Part shown: in pieces, positions 45,310 to 55,957 of the stretch
How the letters are laid out: each line of letters starts with the position of its first letter
Position numbering within the stretch: the first letter of the stretch is position 1
From: Glandiceps talaboti
Taxonomy: Eukaryota; Hemichordata; Enteropneusta; Spengelidae
Length of the DNA: 64,000 nt
Reading direction: 5' to 3'
NCBI RefSeq assembly: GCF_964340395.1
Contig: NC_135561.1
Span: forward strand, 19,995,240 to 20,059,239
The notes under the pieces: model-generated
Database searches by the model: none
Seen by the model: only the letters and a program-made list of their open reading frames with translations
Told to the model about the DNA's origin: nothing
Translations under genes and position numbers: made by a program

Positions 45310-46533
45310 AAAGAGTATGGCAAAGGCTTTGGTGATAATGGCACTCTGACAAGACATAGAAGAATCCACACAAATGAAAGACCATTTGTATGTAAGGAGT
45401 GTGGCAAAGGCTTTCAATTCAGTTTCCATCTTGATGTACACATGAGGACTCACACAAACGAAAAACCTTTTGTATGTAAAGAGAGTGGCAAAGGATTCAA
45501 ACAAAATGGCAATCTGAAAGTACACATGGCAATCCATGCATCTGAAAAACCATTTGTATGTAAGGAGTGTGGCAAAAGGTTTAAACAAAACTATGATCTG
45601 AAGAGGCACCTGAGGCACCACAGAAGTGGAAGACCATTTGTATGTAAAGAGTGTGGCAAAGGATTTGTTGATATTGGCACATTGAAGAGACATACTAGAA
45701 TCCACACAAATGAAAGGCCATTTGTCTGTAAGGAGTGTGGCAAAGGCTTTGTTGAAAATGCCAAATTGAAGAGACATAGTAGAATTCACACAACTGAAAG
45801 TACACATTGCAATCCATGCATCTGAAAAACCATTTGTATGTAAGGAGTGTGGCAAAGGTTTTAAATTCAGGTTCCATCTTGATGTACACATGGTGACTCA
45901 CACAACTGAAAGACCTTTTGTATGTAAAGAGTGTGGCGACAGATTTATTAGTAGTTGCAATCTTGATGTTCACAATAGGAGCCATACAAATGAAGGGAAA
46001 TATGAGAGTGAGGCAAAGGCTTTGTTGATAATGGCAAACTGAAGAGACATGATAGTGGAATCCACACAAATGAAAAACCCTTTGTGTGTAAAGAGAGTGG
46101 CAAGGGATTCAAACAAAATGGCAATCTGAAAGTACACATGGCAATCCATGCATCTGAAAAACCATTTGTATGTAAGGAGTGTGGCAAAGGGTTTAAACAA
46201 AACTATGATCTGAAGAGGCACATGAGGCACCACAGAAGTGAAAGACCATTTGTATGTAAGGAGTGTGGCAAAGGCTTTGTTGTTTATAGTGGTCTGAGGT
46301 TGATAATAGTAAACTGAAGAGACATAGTAGAATGCACACTAATGATTGATCTTTTGTATGTAAAGAGTGTGGAATTCAATTAAAGTTGCAATCTGAAAGT
46401 ACATAGAGAAATCCATGCATATATCTGAGAAACCATTTGTATGTAAGATAATGGCAATATTATGATCTGAAGATGCACGAGAATCCACATAAATGAATGA
46501 CTTCTTTATTAAATTGCAACTGAACTGAGGCAT
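45310..46533 (+). pseudogene. Decayed zinc-finger tail, about twelve finger remnants
   Basis: After the TGA, the same frame runs to 45825 with fingers 5-10. Finger 5 has lost both Cys (stop and Tyr); finger 7 has Ser for its second Cys (CKES); the others look intact. A frame change near 45790 leads to fingers 11-12 in another frame. A further break near 46005-46030 destroys finger 13. Fingers 14-16 (46084-46317) follow and then collapse. Fingers 7-8 (about 45466-45630) and 14-15 (about 46078-46240) are nearly identical, including the Cys-to-Ser change, so that block was duplicated after the ligand was lost. Could be an untranslated 3' extension of the upstream gene's mRNA. Confidence 0.75.
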
Positions 46534-47089
46534 GGTGAAATTTGTGTGTATGTGTATATATCCATAAGACTAAACAGGAGTTTCGTTAAAGGGAATTCTC
46601 TGATTCCATAGTTAGAGTGAATTAGAAAAATTATATTTTGTTTAAACTTTTACATGAAATTTGCTAGATTCATCAGTCAATGATCCCTGTCTCAGAACTT
46701 GTGGTTTTCTCTGCTTCGAATATGATTTATTCAAAAATAATTCACATCAAGTGATGATGACTCACTAAAAATCTAGACACATGGAGAGATAGAAAAAAAG
46801 TTACTAGGGAAACTTCTCAGAGAGTGAAAATACATTTCAAGGACCCACAGTCCATAAGTTGAAGACCTCAATTCTGAAAATGGCACCTCATATGTATACG
46901 GAATTATACAATTGCCCAGTAAGAATGTTTTAACCATTATGATAGCTGTTCATCAGATGTTATTTGGAAATAGTGACAACAACAAAAGAAGGGCAAACTA
47001 GTACAGTAGTTTATTTTTAGTACACAACATACGAAAAGGTTGGTAATAATATGCCGAAACATAATTCAGCACACAACAGCAATATTGCT
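46534..47089. other. No gene seen
   Basis: AT-rich; would contain the 3' end of the zinc-finger mRNA, but no clear AATAAA was found close by. Confidence 0.35.
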
Positions 47090-47170
47090 CTGTGAGGAGA
47101 GGAGCGAGTCTCATAGTAGTAAAGGGGGGAAAGCGTGGCAATATGTGGCCATATTGCAGATGTGGTCGGT
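47090..47170 (-). mobile_element. SINE-family tail fragment
   Basis: 'gaggagaggagcgagtctca' and 'agtagta' then 'gcgtgg' match 32580-32630 in the same orientation; only the tail is present. A (CA)n run follows at 47209-47232. Confidence 0.5.
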
Positions 47171-47208
47171 ACAAAATGCAGGTCAGATCAGGTATCGACA
47201 GAATGTTA

Positions 47209-47232
47209 TACACACACACACACACACACACA
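47209..47232. repeat. CA microsatellite
   Basis: About 12 CA units. Confidence 0.9.
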
Positions 47233-47448
47233 GACTTTTCATCCCCAATAACCTTCTTATGAAAGGTAAAGAAACTAGTCTCAGATCTGAGCTCGACTTC
47301 TGAGAAGCAACCTAGAACCTTGGCTTAACAAAAGTTGACAGTATGTGAACTGAATTAATTACCCTAACGTTTGATATATCCTGGCCCTGTAAATAGAATT
47401 ACCCTTAATAATACCTGTAACTGTGTTGTAGTGGTCATGTTTAGTTGA

Positions 47449-48650
47449 CATGGTGCATCGGAGAAACAGACTGATATTTTAGCCAATAGGAGATGTCATT
47501 CATCCCAAGAATTTATCGATTGGATTTGATATTTGGCGATTTTAATGTACGTCGACGAGAAATGTTACAATAATACACAGCCTAGGTTGTTTGTGATTGG
47601 TTAAAATTCTCGCAATCTGTGGCATCGAACCCAAATGAAATGCAGCCTATGGGGGATGTCACAGAAGTTAATTTGGCCATGTCAATGTCTATCCACACTG
47701 AGAAATCATACAGTACACACTTGATACACATTACTTACTGGAGTACATTATAGCATGTGATCAGTATAAAATAAGCATAATTTCAATAATAGTGTAATAT
47801 CTTACTATATAGTCCTTGTAACAACATGAAATTTACAGAAATTTATTTCATGTTATTCATCAGAATCGCTGAATAATTTTTCCCATGTCGCAAATTTTAG
47901 TGATGACGTCATCATATATGTACCAAAAATTCAACTAAAATAAAAAGGAGGGGCGGGGGATTTACGGTATGTCTGAACTGTAAAATGTGACCCTCCCCCT
48001 ACTCCTTTTTCTAATATATATATATATATATATCCAAATGTAGGTTCCAGATCTTCTGGTGTACAGTGGCAGTGCTCGATATGGATGTAGGCCTTGATAA
48101 GTGAATGCAGGAAAGTCTCTTACAATGGTTGATCTTTTCTTAGGGAGTGCTGAATTATATAGGTCACCAAGGTCTTTCTGTTTCTTACCTATGATACTAC
48201 TAGAGATATTTACTATTCTTGCAAGCCTCGACTTGTCTTTAACTGACAGATGCCTGAACCATGATACAATATTAAATGTGAGAATACTTTCTATGTAACT
48301 ACGGTAGACAGATTCTAGAATGTGAGGGCTTACATTAAAACTTACATAAAAAAAGCTTTGTAAAAATCCCATGCTTTTATTGATTGAAAACCGCTTATAG
48401 TGATCTATTTTCATGGTTTTCTATCAAATCATGGGCACAATAGAAAACCCTCTATCGGTGATGCAAGTACAATCTTGCTCATTTTTACTCTACGTGTAAT
48501 TTCTATGACGACATGTTATGAAATTTTATGAAATGAATTTACGTCGATCTACATCGAAGTCTACAAATATTAAATCCAATCGATAAATTCTTCGTTTCGT
48601 ATTGACTAAGCCTAAATATTGGCCTGTTTCTCTGATGCACATATTGCTCT
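47449..48650. mobile_element. 1.2-kb segment bounded by ~115-bp inverted repeats
   Basis: 47449-47565 and 48534-48650 match in inverted orientation: GTGCATC(G/A)GAGAAACAG, then AAGAATTTATCGATTGGATT, then CGACG. Between them lies a LINE fragment on the - strand. The pair may be the ends of a foldback element into which the LINE inserted, or two independent opposed copies of one repeat. Confidence 0.6.
47962..48414 (-). pseudogene. CR1/Rex-like ORF2 C-terminal fragment
   Basis: A 150-codon - strand frame contains NVSPHILESVYRSYIESILT, SWFRHLSVKDKSRLARIV and GKKQKDLGDLYNSA. This block lies C-terminal to the RT palm in Rex/CR1-type non-LTR ORF2 proteins. It is open but truncated on both sides, and its 3' side ends in an (AT)n run (48015-48033), like the short-repeat tails of these elements. 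Confidence 0.8.
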
Positions 48651-49879
48651 TACTCTGTGTCAACTTGACCACTAACTCTCACATCAAACAGATGTCACAG
48701 GACCAGGGTCAATCGAACGTTCAGGGAATTAACTAAGCTCACACACTTTCAACTTTAGGGATGAAAAATCAGGATGATAAGCTGGTTTAATGGTTTGCTA
48801 GACAATTGATTTATTATAGATAAATAAATCTATATACTAGAGCTGTTTAGTAATACTAGTAAGAGTTTACTAAAAACAAACCTCCACACGTGCATGTCAT
48901 GCGACGAATCGATTCCTATCATGCTTGCCCTGATATAAATTGGACATACCTTTAAAATAATTTGGATTGAAGTCAGGATGTACCACTAATTAATGAAGTA
49001 CTGTAATTACAAGGGTATATTTCCATAACAACTTATAAAGTTCTCGATGACTTCTACGAGTCACTAAAAGACATGTTAAAGACTCCTTTCAGCTGCCCAA
49101 CAGATAAATAGAATGGTTTGTCTCTCTACTTTTGAAAACCTGAAAATTACTTAAATATACTAAGTGTAGTATTGAAGATGCCATATAGAAGTTTTCATCA
49201 TGTAATATGAAGGTGTGAAGCTTCATTAGTGTAGTTATCCCTTTCAAACTTTGCTGTATCTCAAATTCAAGTTCAACCAATCATGAAGAAGCTGCTAAAA
49301 ACAAAAGTCTATCTTTATTTTGCTGCAAGGTGGCGCTGTTCTCAATTGCAAAAAGTTCAAAGTTGAAACTCTAGTAATATGAGTCACCAGAGGGCAACAC
49401 CCGGAAACAATCGAAGCGAAAACAACGACTTGTTTTTTACCAAATTATTGTAAGCTCTGTTTATCTTCTTTCGGTCTGCTACCATTCTGTCATAACAGAA
49501 GGAGTCTACGAGACCCAGAGACGTGACGTCAAGTGATCGCCCACCGACCAGAGTGTTGCCACGTTGTAATTTATAATTGTAGTTGTACTAGTCTTGTAAC
49601 GTTTGTATGCACCAAGTCTCGAGAGGTTTACGCACACAAACTTGAAAAAACGACATCCGGGAAGGACAGGGGAGTAACTGATGGTTCGTTGTCAGTGTCA
49701 GCATATGTTTCTTTCTGTTAAGAAAACTGTAGATCTGTTATTTTGATAAGAAAAGTCGGCAAACATAACAGGTGTCAACGAACGCGTAGCGACCTCAAAC
49801 AAATCTCGGTGACAGCAGTTCGTCGTATCATCACATTATCAGCCCCGGGCATCAGCAGCCTTTCACTGTTCTAACACAG
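48651..49879. other. Intergenic; probable promoter/5' UTR zone of the gene at 49930
   Basis: No coding exon. From about 49490 the sequence becomes CpG-richer ('acgtgacgtcaagtgatcgccc' region holds TGACGTCA, a perfect CRE, at 49524-49531). An acceptor 'ctgttctaacacag' ends at 49879, so an untranslated first exon may lie between 49490 and 49760. Confidence 0.4.
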
Positions 49880-49929
49880 ATTCAATTTATTGGTAAATAA
49901 GCGGTGGTCACAGACATCTGAAAATTAAT

Positions 49930-52900
49930 ATGTCTAAGTTAGGTCTGTGGATGAGTTTAGACTCCGACTCTGATGATGATGATAGAATGGATGAGGGTGA
50001 AGCAGATTCAAACAATGATCATGAACCAGTATGTGGTAAGTGATGCCAAATGAGGTCAAGGGTATAGTCTAGTGTGCGTGAGTGCGTGTGTGCATACGTG
50101 TATGTGTGTGTGTTTGTATTTACATAAGGATGACCACATTTTAATGTTTCTCATTACTTTTTCATGGCAACTATGGGTCAGTCGCTCGATTTAAAAAACA
50201 AATTGTAAACATTAAAAAATCATCTTTATGGTCTCAGCCCCCCCCCCCCCTCACTTGAATAACTTCCCTCATGAAAGAAATGTTCTGCTCATGAACAAGT
50301 GTCTTCACCGTCATGACAGTCAACAGTCCAGACACTTGCTTATTCTTGCCAGAGAGGGCACTTTTCTGCAATGTATTAAGGGCGGGCGATATATTTTTAT
50401 ATTTTCATGGTGGAGCTGAAAATTTGGGTTGGTCGGGTAATAAGAAATAGTCATGTATGCGCTTTGGCTAATTGCATGCTTTTCTTTTGGAATTTTTTTT
50501 TTTGCATTTTTGCATTTTTTTTTCTACCTATGGAATTTGTTGACTTACCAATCTTAAAAGTGTTAAATATCTAGCAAGGTCAATTGTAGTAGTTAAAAAA
50601 AAAACTTGCTTTAAATGTATACAAAACATTTTTTAAAAACTTGCGTAACATTTGGAATATTAGTATTTTGTGTGAAATGAAAGTTTTGCAAAACGTTGAT
50701 GCAAATTTTCTCAGAAGTAATCTTCGGAAACATCAGTCGATTTCGTTCACAAAACCAACTATTTCAACATCAAGCAAATTTAAAATGGCAGTTGCTCATT
50801 GAAAGAATAAGATGAATGCCTGGTGATATGTTAGTTGACAACATATTTAATATTTTGTGTTTTGTTTTGTATTTGATTACCAGGTTTAATGCAGCAAGAC
50901 TTACAGCCTTCAACTCAGGTCTTCACCCAACACATCACAACAGCTGAGTACCAAAAACAGAGACAAGAATACACAAAGCAAGCATTGCAAGAGTTGTTAA
51001 ACAGTCATGAATATCAGAAAATATATAAAACCTGCAGCAGGTAGGAATTGTTAGTCTTTATAGCTTGGTATATACAGAACAGTGGACCCCATGACATTAA
51101 ACAAGTCTTTGTTCATGATAGTGGGGTCTAATAGCATCCCAGCTCATATATATGTATTTCCAGTGATGAATGTAAACTAAACCATTCACTAAGTAACTAG
51201 ACTATATGCTGTGTCAGCCTAATCAGGCTTCTAAACAACTGTACTATACCGCACAGCCCAATATTTTGTACAGGCCAACCAGATTTGGTTGCAGCCAATC
51301 AAATATCACTATTCTTTAAAAGGTCAAAAAAAAAACATGATGGCAGTCGTTCACTGACTTATGAGACCAGCCACCTAATATTACATCAATAGTAAACATT
51401 TTCCAGCCAAAGTCTGATATTTTGTAAAATTCAAACAGTTGAGTATGCCCTCTAAATGATGGCCAAATTTTGTTGTGAGTCAAAATGATAAAAATTGGCA
51501 TTTCTTTTGAATCACCACATAGTTAGTAAGAGATAAGGGAACACCAAATTTTGGTGTGTCACTAGAAATTGTGTGCATCAGTGGTGCATCAAATTGACGT
51601 AGAGGGCGCACTTATCAGTATCACCACAACAAGTCATTCTAGTCATCAGATGTATTTACTAGTCTGCCAGTTTGATTTTTATCTACATATTTTAAACTGT
51701 TTGAATTTATAAAGTTCTATTGACAAGTTAAAGCCAAATTTAGCCTAAATCATGTGATCTAGCACTGACATAGACCAGTAGTTTAGTGGCGATGTGAGGG
51801 ATAGCAGCTTAAACTAAGCTGATAGCATGGCAAGAATGTTGTATCTTGCAGACTACTGAGTAACCTAAGCCCTGACTTCCTGTAACTTGCATGCAATTAT
51901 GTATTTATTGTAAAGTTAGTTCACTGTTCTACATTCTTGCCATTTTATTCATGAATGTCTCAGATTGTCTCAAAGGCTGTCATAGGAAACATAGACCCTT
52001 CTTGTGTAGGTCAATCACTCTCAACTCTAAACAAGAAGTTAAGAAGTACGATATGAGAAATGAGTAAAAGTGGGTGAGAAGTTAACCCACTCACTTCAGT
52101 AGAGTGTCAAAAAACTCAAGTAACTTGACTTGAATAATATGTGTTCTCATGACTATGAGTGATAAATGTTATCATATACCCGGTATCACTTCTAATGTAA
52201 TCCAATGGAGAGCATGTGTATTGAACCTAATGTAGGCAATAAATTCCATTTCACATCCTACCACACTTTACCCAAATAATGCAAGTGGTATGCTCATAGC
52301 TATTCAATCAATTCAGTAATTTTGCTTTGTTTATTACTTCGTTATCTTTATGTTTTGGCGCATAAAATAATGTCTAAACCAGTCAGTTTGAAACTACATC
52401 AACCAACCGTCCATCCATCCAACCAACCAACATTAATAGTGCCTGCATACCTCAAAACATCTAGTTTCATTTCCTACTGACATTTATCTCGCCTGGATCA
52501 TCATAAACTGTAGTTAATATTTTAATAACCTGGATCTCTGTTGTTTGTTTGTTTGTTTGTTTGATGTGATAGCTGTAATGCAAGCTGGTACTATGATCAA
52601 GCCAACGCAGGCTGTGCAGAGTGTGGATATGAAGGTTACGCTAACAAGAGACCCTGTGCGATATGTCATGGAAAGTGTCCTCAAATCTGGACCAGGGATG
52701 TTGATATGGTGAGTTTAAACCCCAATGTGTCAATCCAATATTCTTGTATTAAAGCTGCAACTGGGGTGGTTTTTTTGAAATTCTTTTTGTTAGATAAGAT
52801 AATGTATTCCTAATACAGTACACTATGAATAGTATTGAATCACCTGTGGGTAAATGTATTTGTATAGCCTTACAGATAATATGATCAAAATAAATCCCAT

Positions 52901-55715
52901 CAAATTGATTTTTTGGTCATGTGATCACAATTTCAATCTGTTGCTATCCTACTTCTATATATAATCAATAACTCATTAATATGAATAATGTCTAATTGTT
53001 ATTCATATTTTAACAACTTTCAGTGAATATGCTCTAGTTACAGCTAGTGTAGTTTTAACGTTATCTTTTCAGTGAATATACTCTAGTTACAGCTACATGT
53101 AGTGTAGTTTTAATGTTATCTTTTCAGTGAATATACTGCAGTCACAGCTAGTGTAGTTTTAACGTTATCATTTCAGTGAATATACTGCAGTTACAGCTAG
53201 TGTAGTTTTAACGTTATCATTTCAGTGAATATACTGCAGTTACAGCTAGTGTAGTTTTAACGTTATCATTTCAGTGAATATACTGCAGTTACAGCTAGTG
53301 TAGTTTTAACGTTATCATTTCAGTGAATATACTGCAGTTAGAGCTAGTGTAGTTTTAACGTTATAATTTCAGTGAATATACTGCAGTTACAGCTAGTGTA
53401 GTTTTAACGTTATCATTTCAGTGAATATACTGCAGTTACAGCTAGTGTAGTTTTAATGTTATCTTTTCAGTGAATATACTGCAGTTACAGCTAGTGTAGT
53501 TTTAACGTTATCATTTCAGTGAATATACTGCAGTTACAGCTAGTGTAGTTTTAATGTTATCTTTTCAGTGAATATACTGCAGTTACAGCTAGTGTAGTTT
53601 TAACGTTATCTTTTCAGTGAATATACTGCAGTTACAGCTAGTGTAGTTTTAATGTTATCATTTCAGTGAATATACTGCAGTTACAGCTAGTGTAGTTTTA
53701 ATGTTATCTTTTCAGTGAATATACAACAGACAACTTTTTTCCACACATAAAATTTGAATTCTTATGTGAGCTTGGTCTTAAAGTTAAACAAACATCAGTT
53801 CAGGTTCTCACATTCATACTTTGTTTTTAGTGAAGTCATATCAAAACACTAGATATATTAGTCTTTTATTCAGGAACAAGTTCTATAGTTCTGTCAGACG
53901 ACGTTTTTTTTGGCCCAGATGTTAATCCTTATCAGCAGTTGACTTTCACTGCATACTTAGATTATCTATCTTACAATTAAATCAGTGTATACATTTTGAC
54001 AAATGCGAGAGGTATAATGGTATTAATGGAGCATGTGTTGACTGAAACTGTTTTAGGGTTGGTGTGTGACTGCCCTCTAGAGGGCAAAGTGATTAGAATG
54101 ATTCATCAGTTTCATTCAATGTACATCAACAATTTTCTTTACTTGGCTTGGAATGAAAATTTTCTGAATCCACAGATATTAAAAATGTAGATGTCCTTAA
54201 ATCTGATATAGTACAGTACTAATTTTATTATTTGTGCTCTAAGTTTTGGAGATAGTTACTTCTCTCTGAATTTGGTTAATTTCATGGCTATGGTTTTCAA
54301 ATTTAATATTGGTACAGAGAAATTTAACCTTTGACCCCTTACTGTATTCTCACTCCTAGATAGCCTGAAATGTAAATCCCATTAAAATATCAGTTACGGT
54401 CATTTTTGGTGATTTTTTCCGATTTCTAAATTGTAAGTTTTATATTTTGGACAAGTCAAACAAACAAAATGCAAAATTTGTCAAAATATTGAAGAGAAAA
54501 ATTATTGATTTGGTGTGAAGGAGTTTATAAAATGCACTGATACACCCTGTACAATCTCAGATTCAGACCACTTGTTGTATTTAGCTTAGACACACATGTC
54601 AGGGAAGTCTTTTGATGAGAGATTGACATTGATGTGGTTATAGCGCCCTCTGTTGTCTCTTCTTATCAATCCCAAATCTTGCCTGCAAATCTTGCAAACA
54701 GTGGAGTGCCAGTATTGAGTAAAAATAGAATAAGTATGTTATCAGAAATGTCAATTAAAATACTCTCTCATACTGTGTATCTGTAATGACACTGACATCG
54801 AGGACAGTGTTCAATTTCTTTCTATAATGGTATTCTAAATTGGGATCACCGACGTCACATATGTAGATTACATTTCAGGTTTTGGTTTTAGAATTAAAAA
54901 GCTTTTAATTCTCTGTATCTATTTTAGTAAATGCCATCTTCCGACTTAAGGAAGTGGAAGTCATTGAAATGCATGGGTCATGGTAGGCTGCACCAACAAC
55001 AGAATATAATTGAGTCTAATCTACTGCATGACCCCAAAAAACATATATTTTATGCATTTAACCCTTTTTACCCCTATTCTGCCTGAAGAAATGGTATGAT
55101 AGCGTTGTCCCACATGGAGGGTTAATCCACTTAAATAGAGAAATGGGGGTCATAGGTTAGTTGGAATGTTGCTGCAGGCAATAGTGTTGTGAATCTACGT
55201 AATATATATATATCTCTAGGTAACTTCAGCACATAGCAAAATGGGGACATGCCAAACATTTTTCTTTGGCAGGAACGTGCTTGTTTTAAAATAATTTCTG
55301 CCATTGTGTGTGTAAAAATGTAACAGTTGGTCAGAATGTTTCACTTATTCTATATGATTGTATGTACTAGTATAGAGTTTTTGCATAGGTTTTGTCATGC
55401 AGAGGTAATAGCAGTGTGCCCTCTAAGCCAATTTGACACGCCACTGACACACAATTTGATAACATTTAAAATTTGATAAAGGAATGGTTTTGGAGCTAAG
55501 GCTGCATCTATCTACTTCTTGTAATTAGAAGTAAAGGTGTGCAAAAACATCTTACAAATGTTGAAACTTTCATTTTCTTGTAGTCTCGCAAGATGAAACA
55601 AGCACATTGGAATGGAAAATGTGGTCTTCCAGAGGAAGAGCAGCAGGCATATATGCTGGAAAACTTAGTGGATGCTGATGAAGATATACTTACTGATGCT
55701 ATGCAAGATCTATAG
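49930..55715 (+). CDS. Pinocchio-like cysteine-rich protein, 176 residues, four exons
   Basis: Exons 49930-50035 (donor gtaagt), 50884-51040 (acceptor ..accag, donor gtagga), 52573-52708 (acceptor gtgatag, donor gtgagt) and 55584-55715 (acceptor tttcttgtag, stop TAG). All phases agree and no internal stop occurs. Residues 1-33 are acidic (DSDSDDDD). Residues 55-84 are likely helical and Gln-rich. Residues 86-146 form a Cys module: Cys86, 89, 102, 105, 116, 119, 123 and 146, with SW after the first pair, the core RPCAICHGKC, then W-x-RD-x-x-MS and W-x-GKCG. The same order of Cys pairs and Trp/Arg-Asp landmarks occurs in Drosophila Pinocchio, an antennal protein linked to olfaction by mutation; its biochemical role is not established. 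Zinc binding is inferred from the Cys spacing. The C-terminus (147-176) is acidic and may be helical. No signal peptide or membrane segment, so probably cytoplasmic or nuclear. Confidence 0.8.
51041..52572 (+). other. Intron 2 of the Pinocchio-like gene
   Basis: 1.5 kb of AT-rich sequence; nothing recognisable except a short TTTG run just before the acceptor (52542-52562). Confidence 0.7.
53018..53725. repeat. 49-bp minisatellite in intron 3 of the Pinocchio-like gene
   Basis: About 14 copies of a unit running tttcagtgaatatactgcag / ttacagctagtgtagttt / taacgttatca. Variation is limited to a few sites (ATCA/ATCT, AACG/AATG; first copies have CTCTAG). Each unit contains a 'ttatc(a/t)tttcag' that resembles a splice acceptor in the gene's sense. 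Confidence 0.9.
53726..55583 (+). other. Rest of intron 3 of the Pinocchio-like gene
   Basis: AT-rich; contains a 6-bp palindromic TCTAGA within 'gccctctagagggc' (54064-54077). No exon found. Confidence 0.6.
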
Positions 55716-55815
55716 TTGTCAACATTTCAACACTGAGTTTTACACTGTCATCGTCAGGGCTTCCACGAAATCATATAAAATGATGTTCAGTATTAAAACA
55801 TGTTACTCTGATACC

Positions 55816-55923
55816 CCCCCCCCCCCACACACACACACATACATTTATAGACACACACACTTATAGACACACACACACACACACGCATGCATGCATACAC
55901 ACACGCATGTACATGATTGATTG

Positions 55924-55957
<34 letters not shown>
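55816..55957. repeat. CA/CATA microsatellite cluster with a C run
   Basis: C run at about 55816-55826, then CA tracts broken by 'ttatagac', 'gcatgcatg' and 'catacata'. Lies in the 3' UTR or just after the Pinocchio-like gene; an AATAAA occurs at about 55959. Confidence 0.85.

Noticed and set aside
45304-45891. 195-codon - strand frame and related ones to 46233
   Set aside because: Antisense shadow of the zinc-finger repeats.
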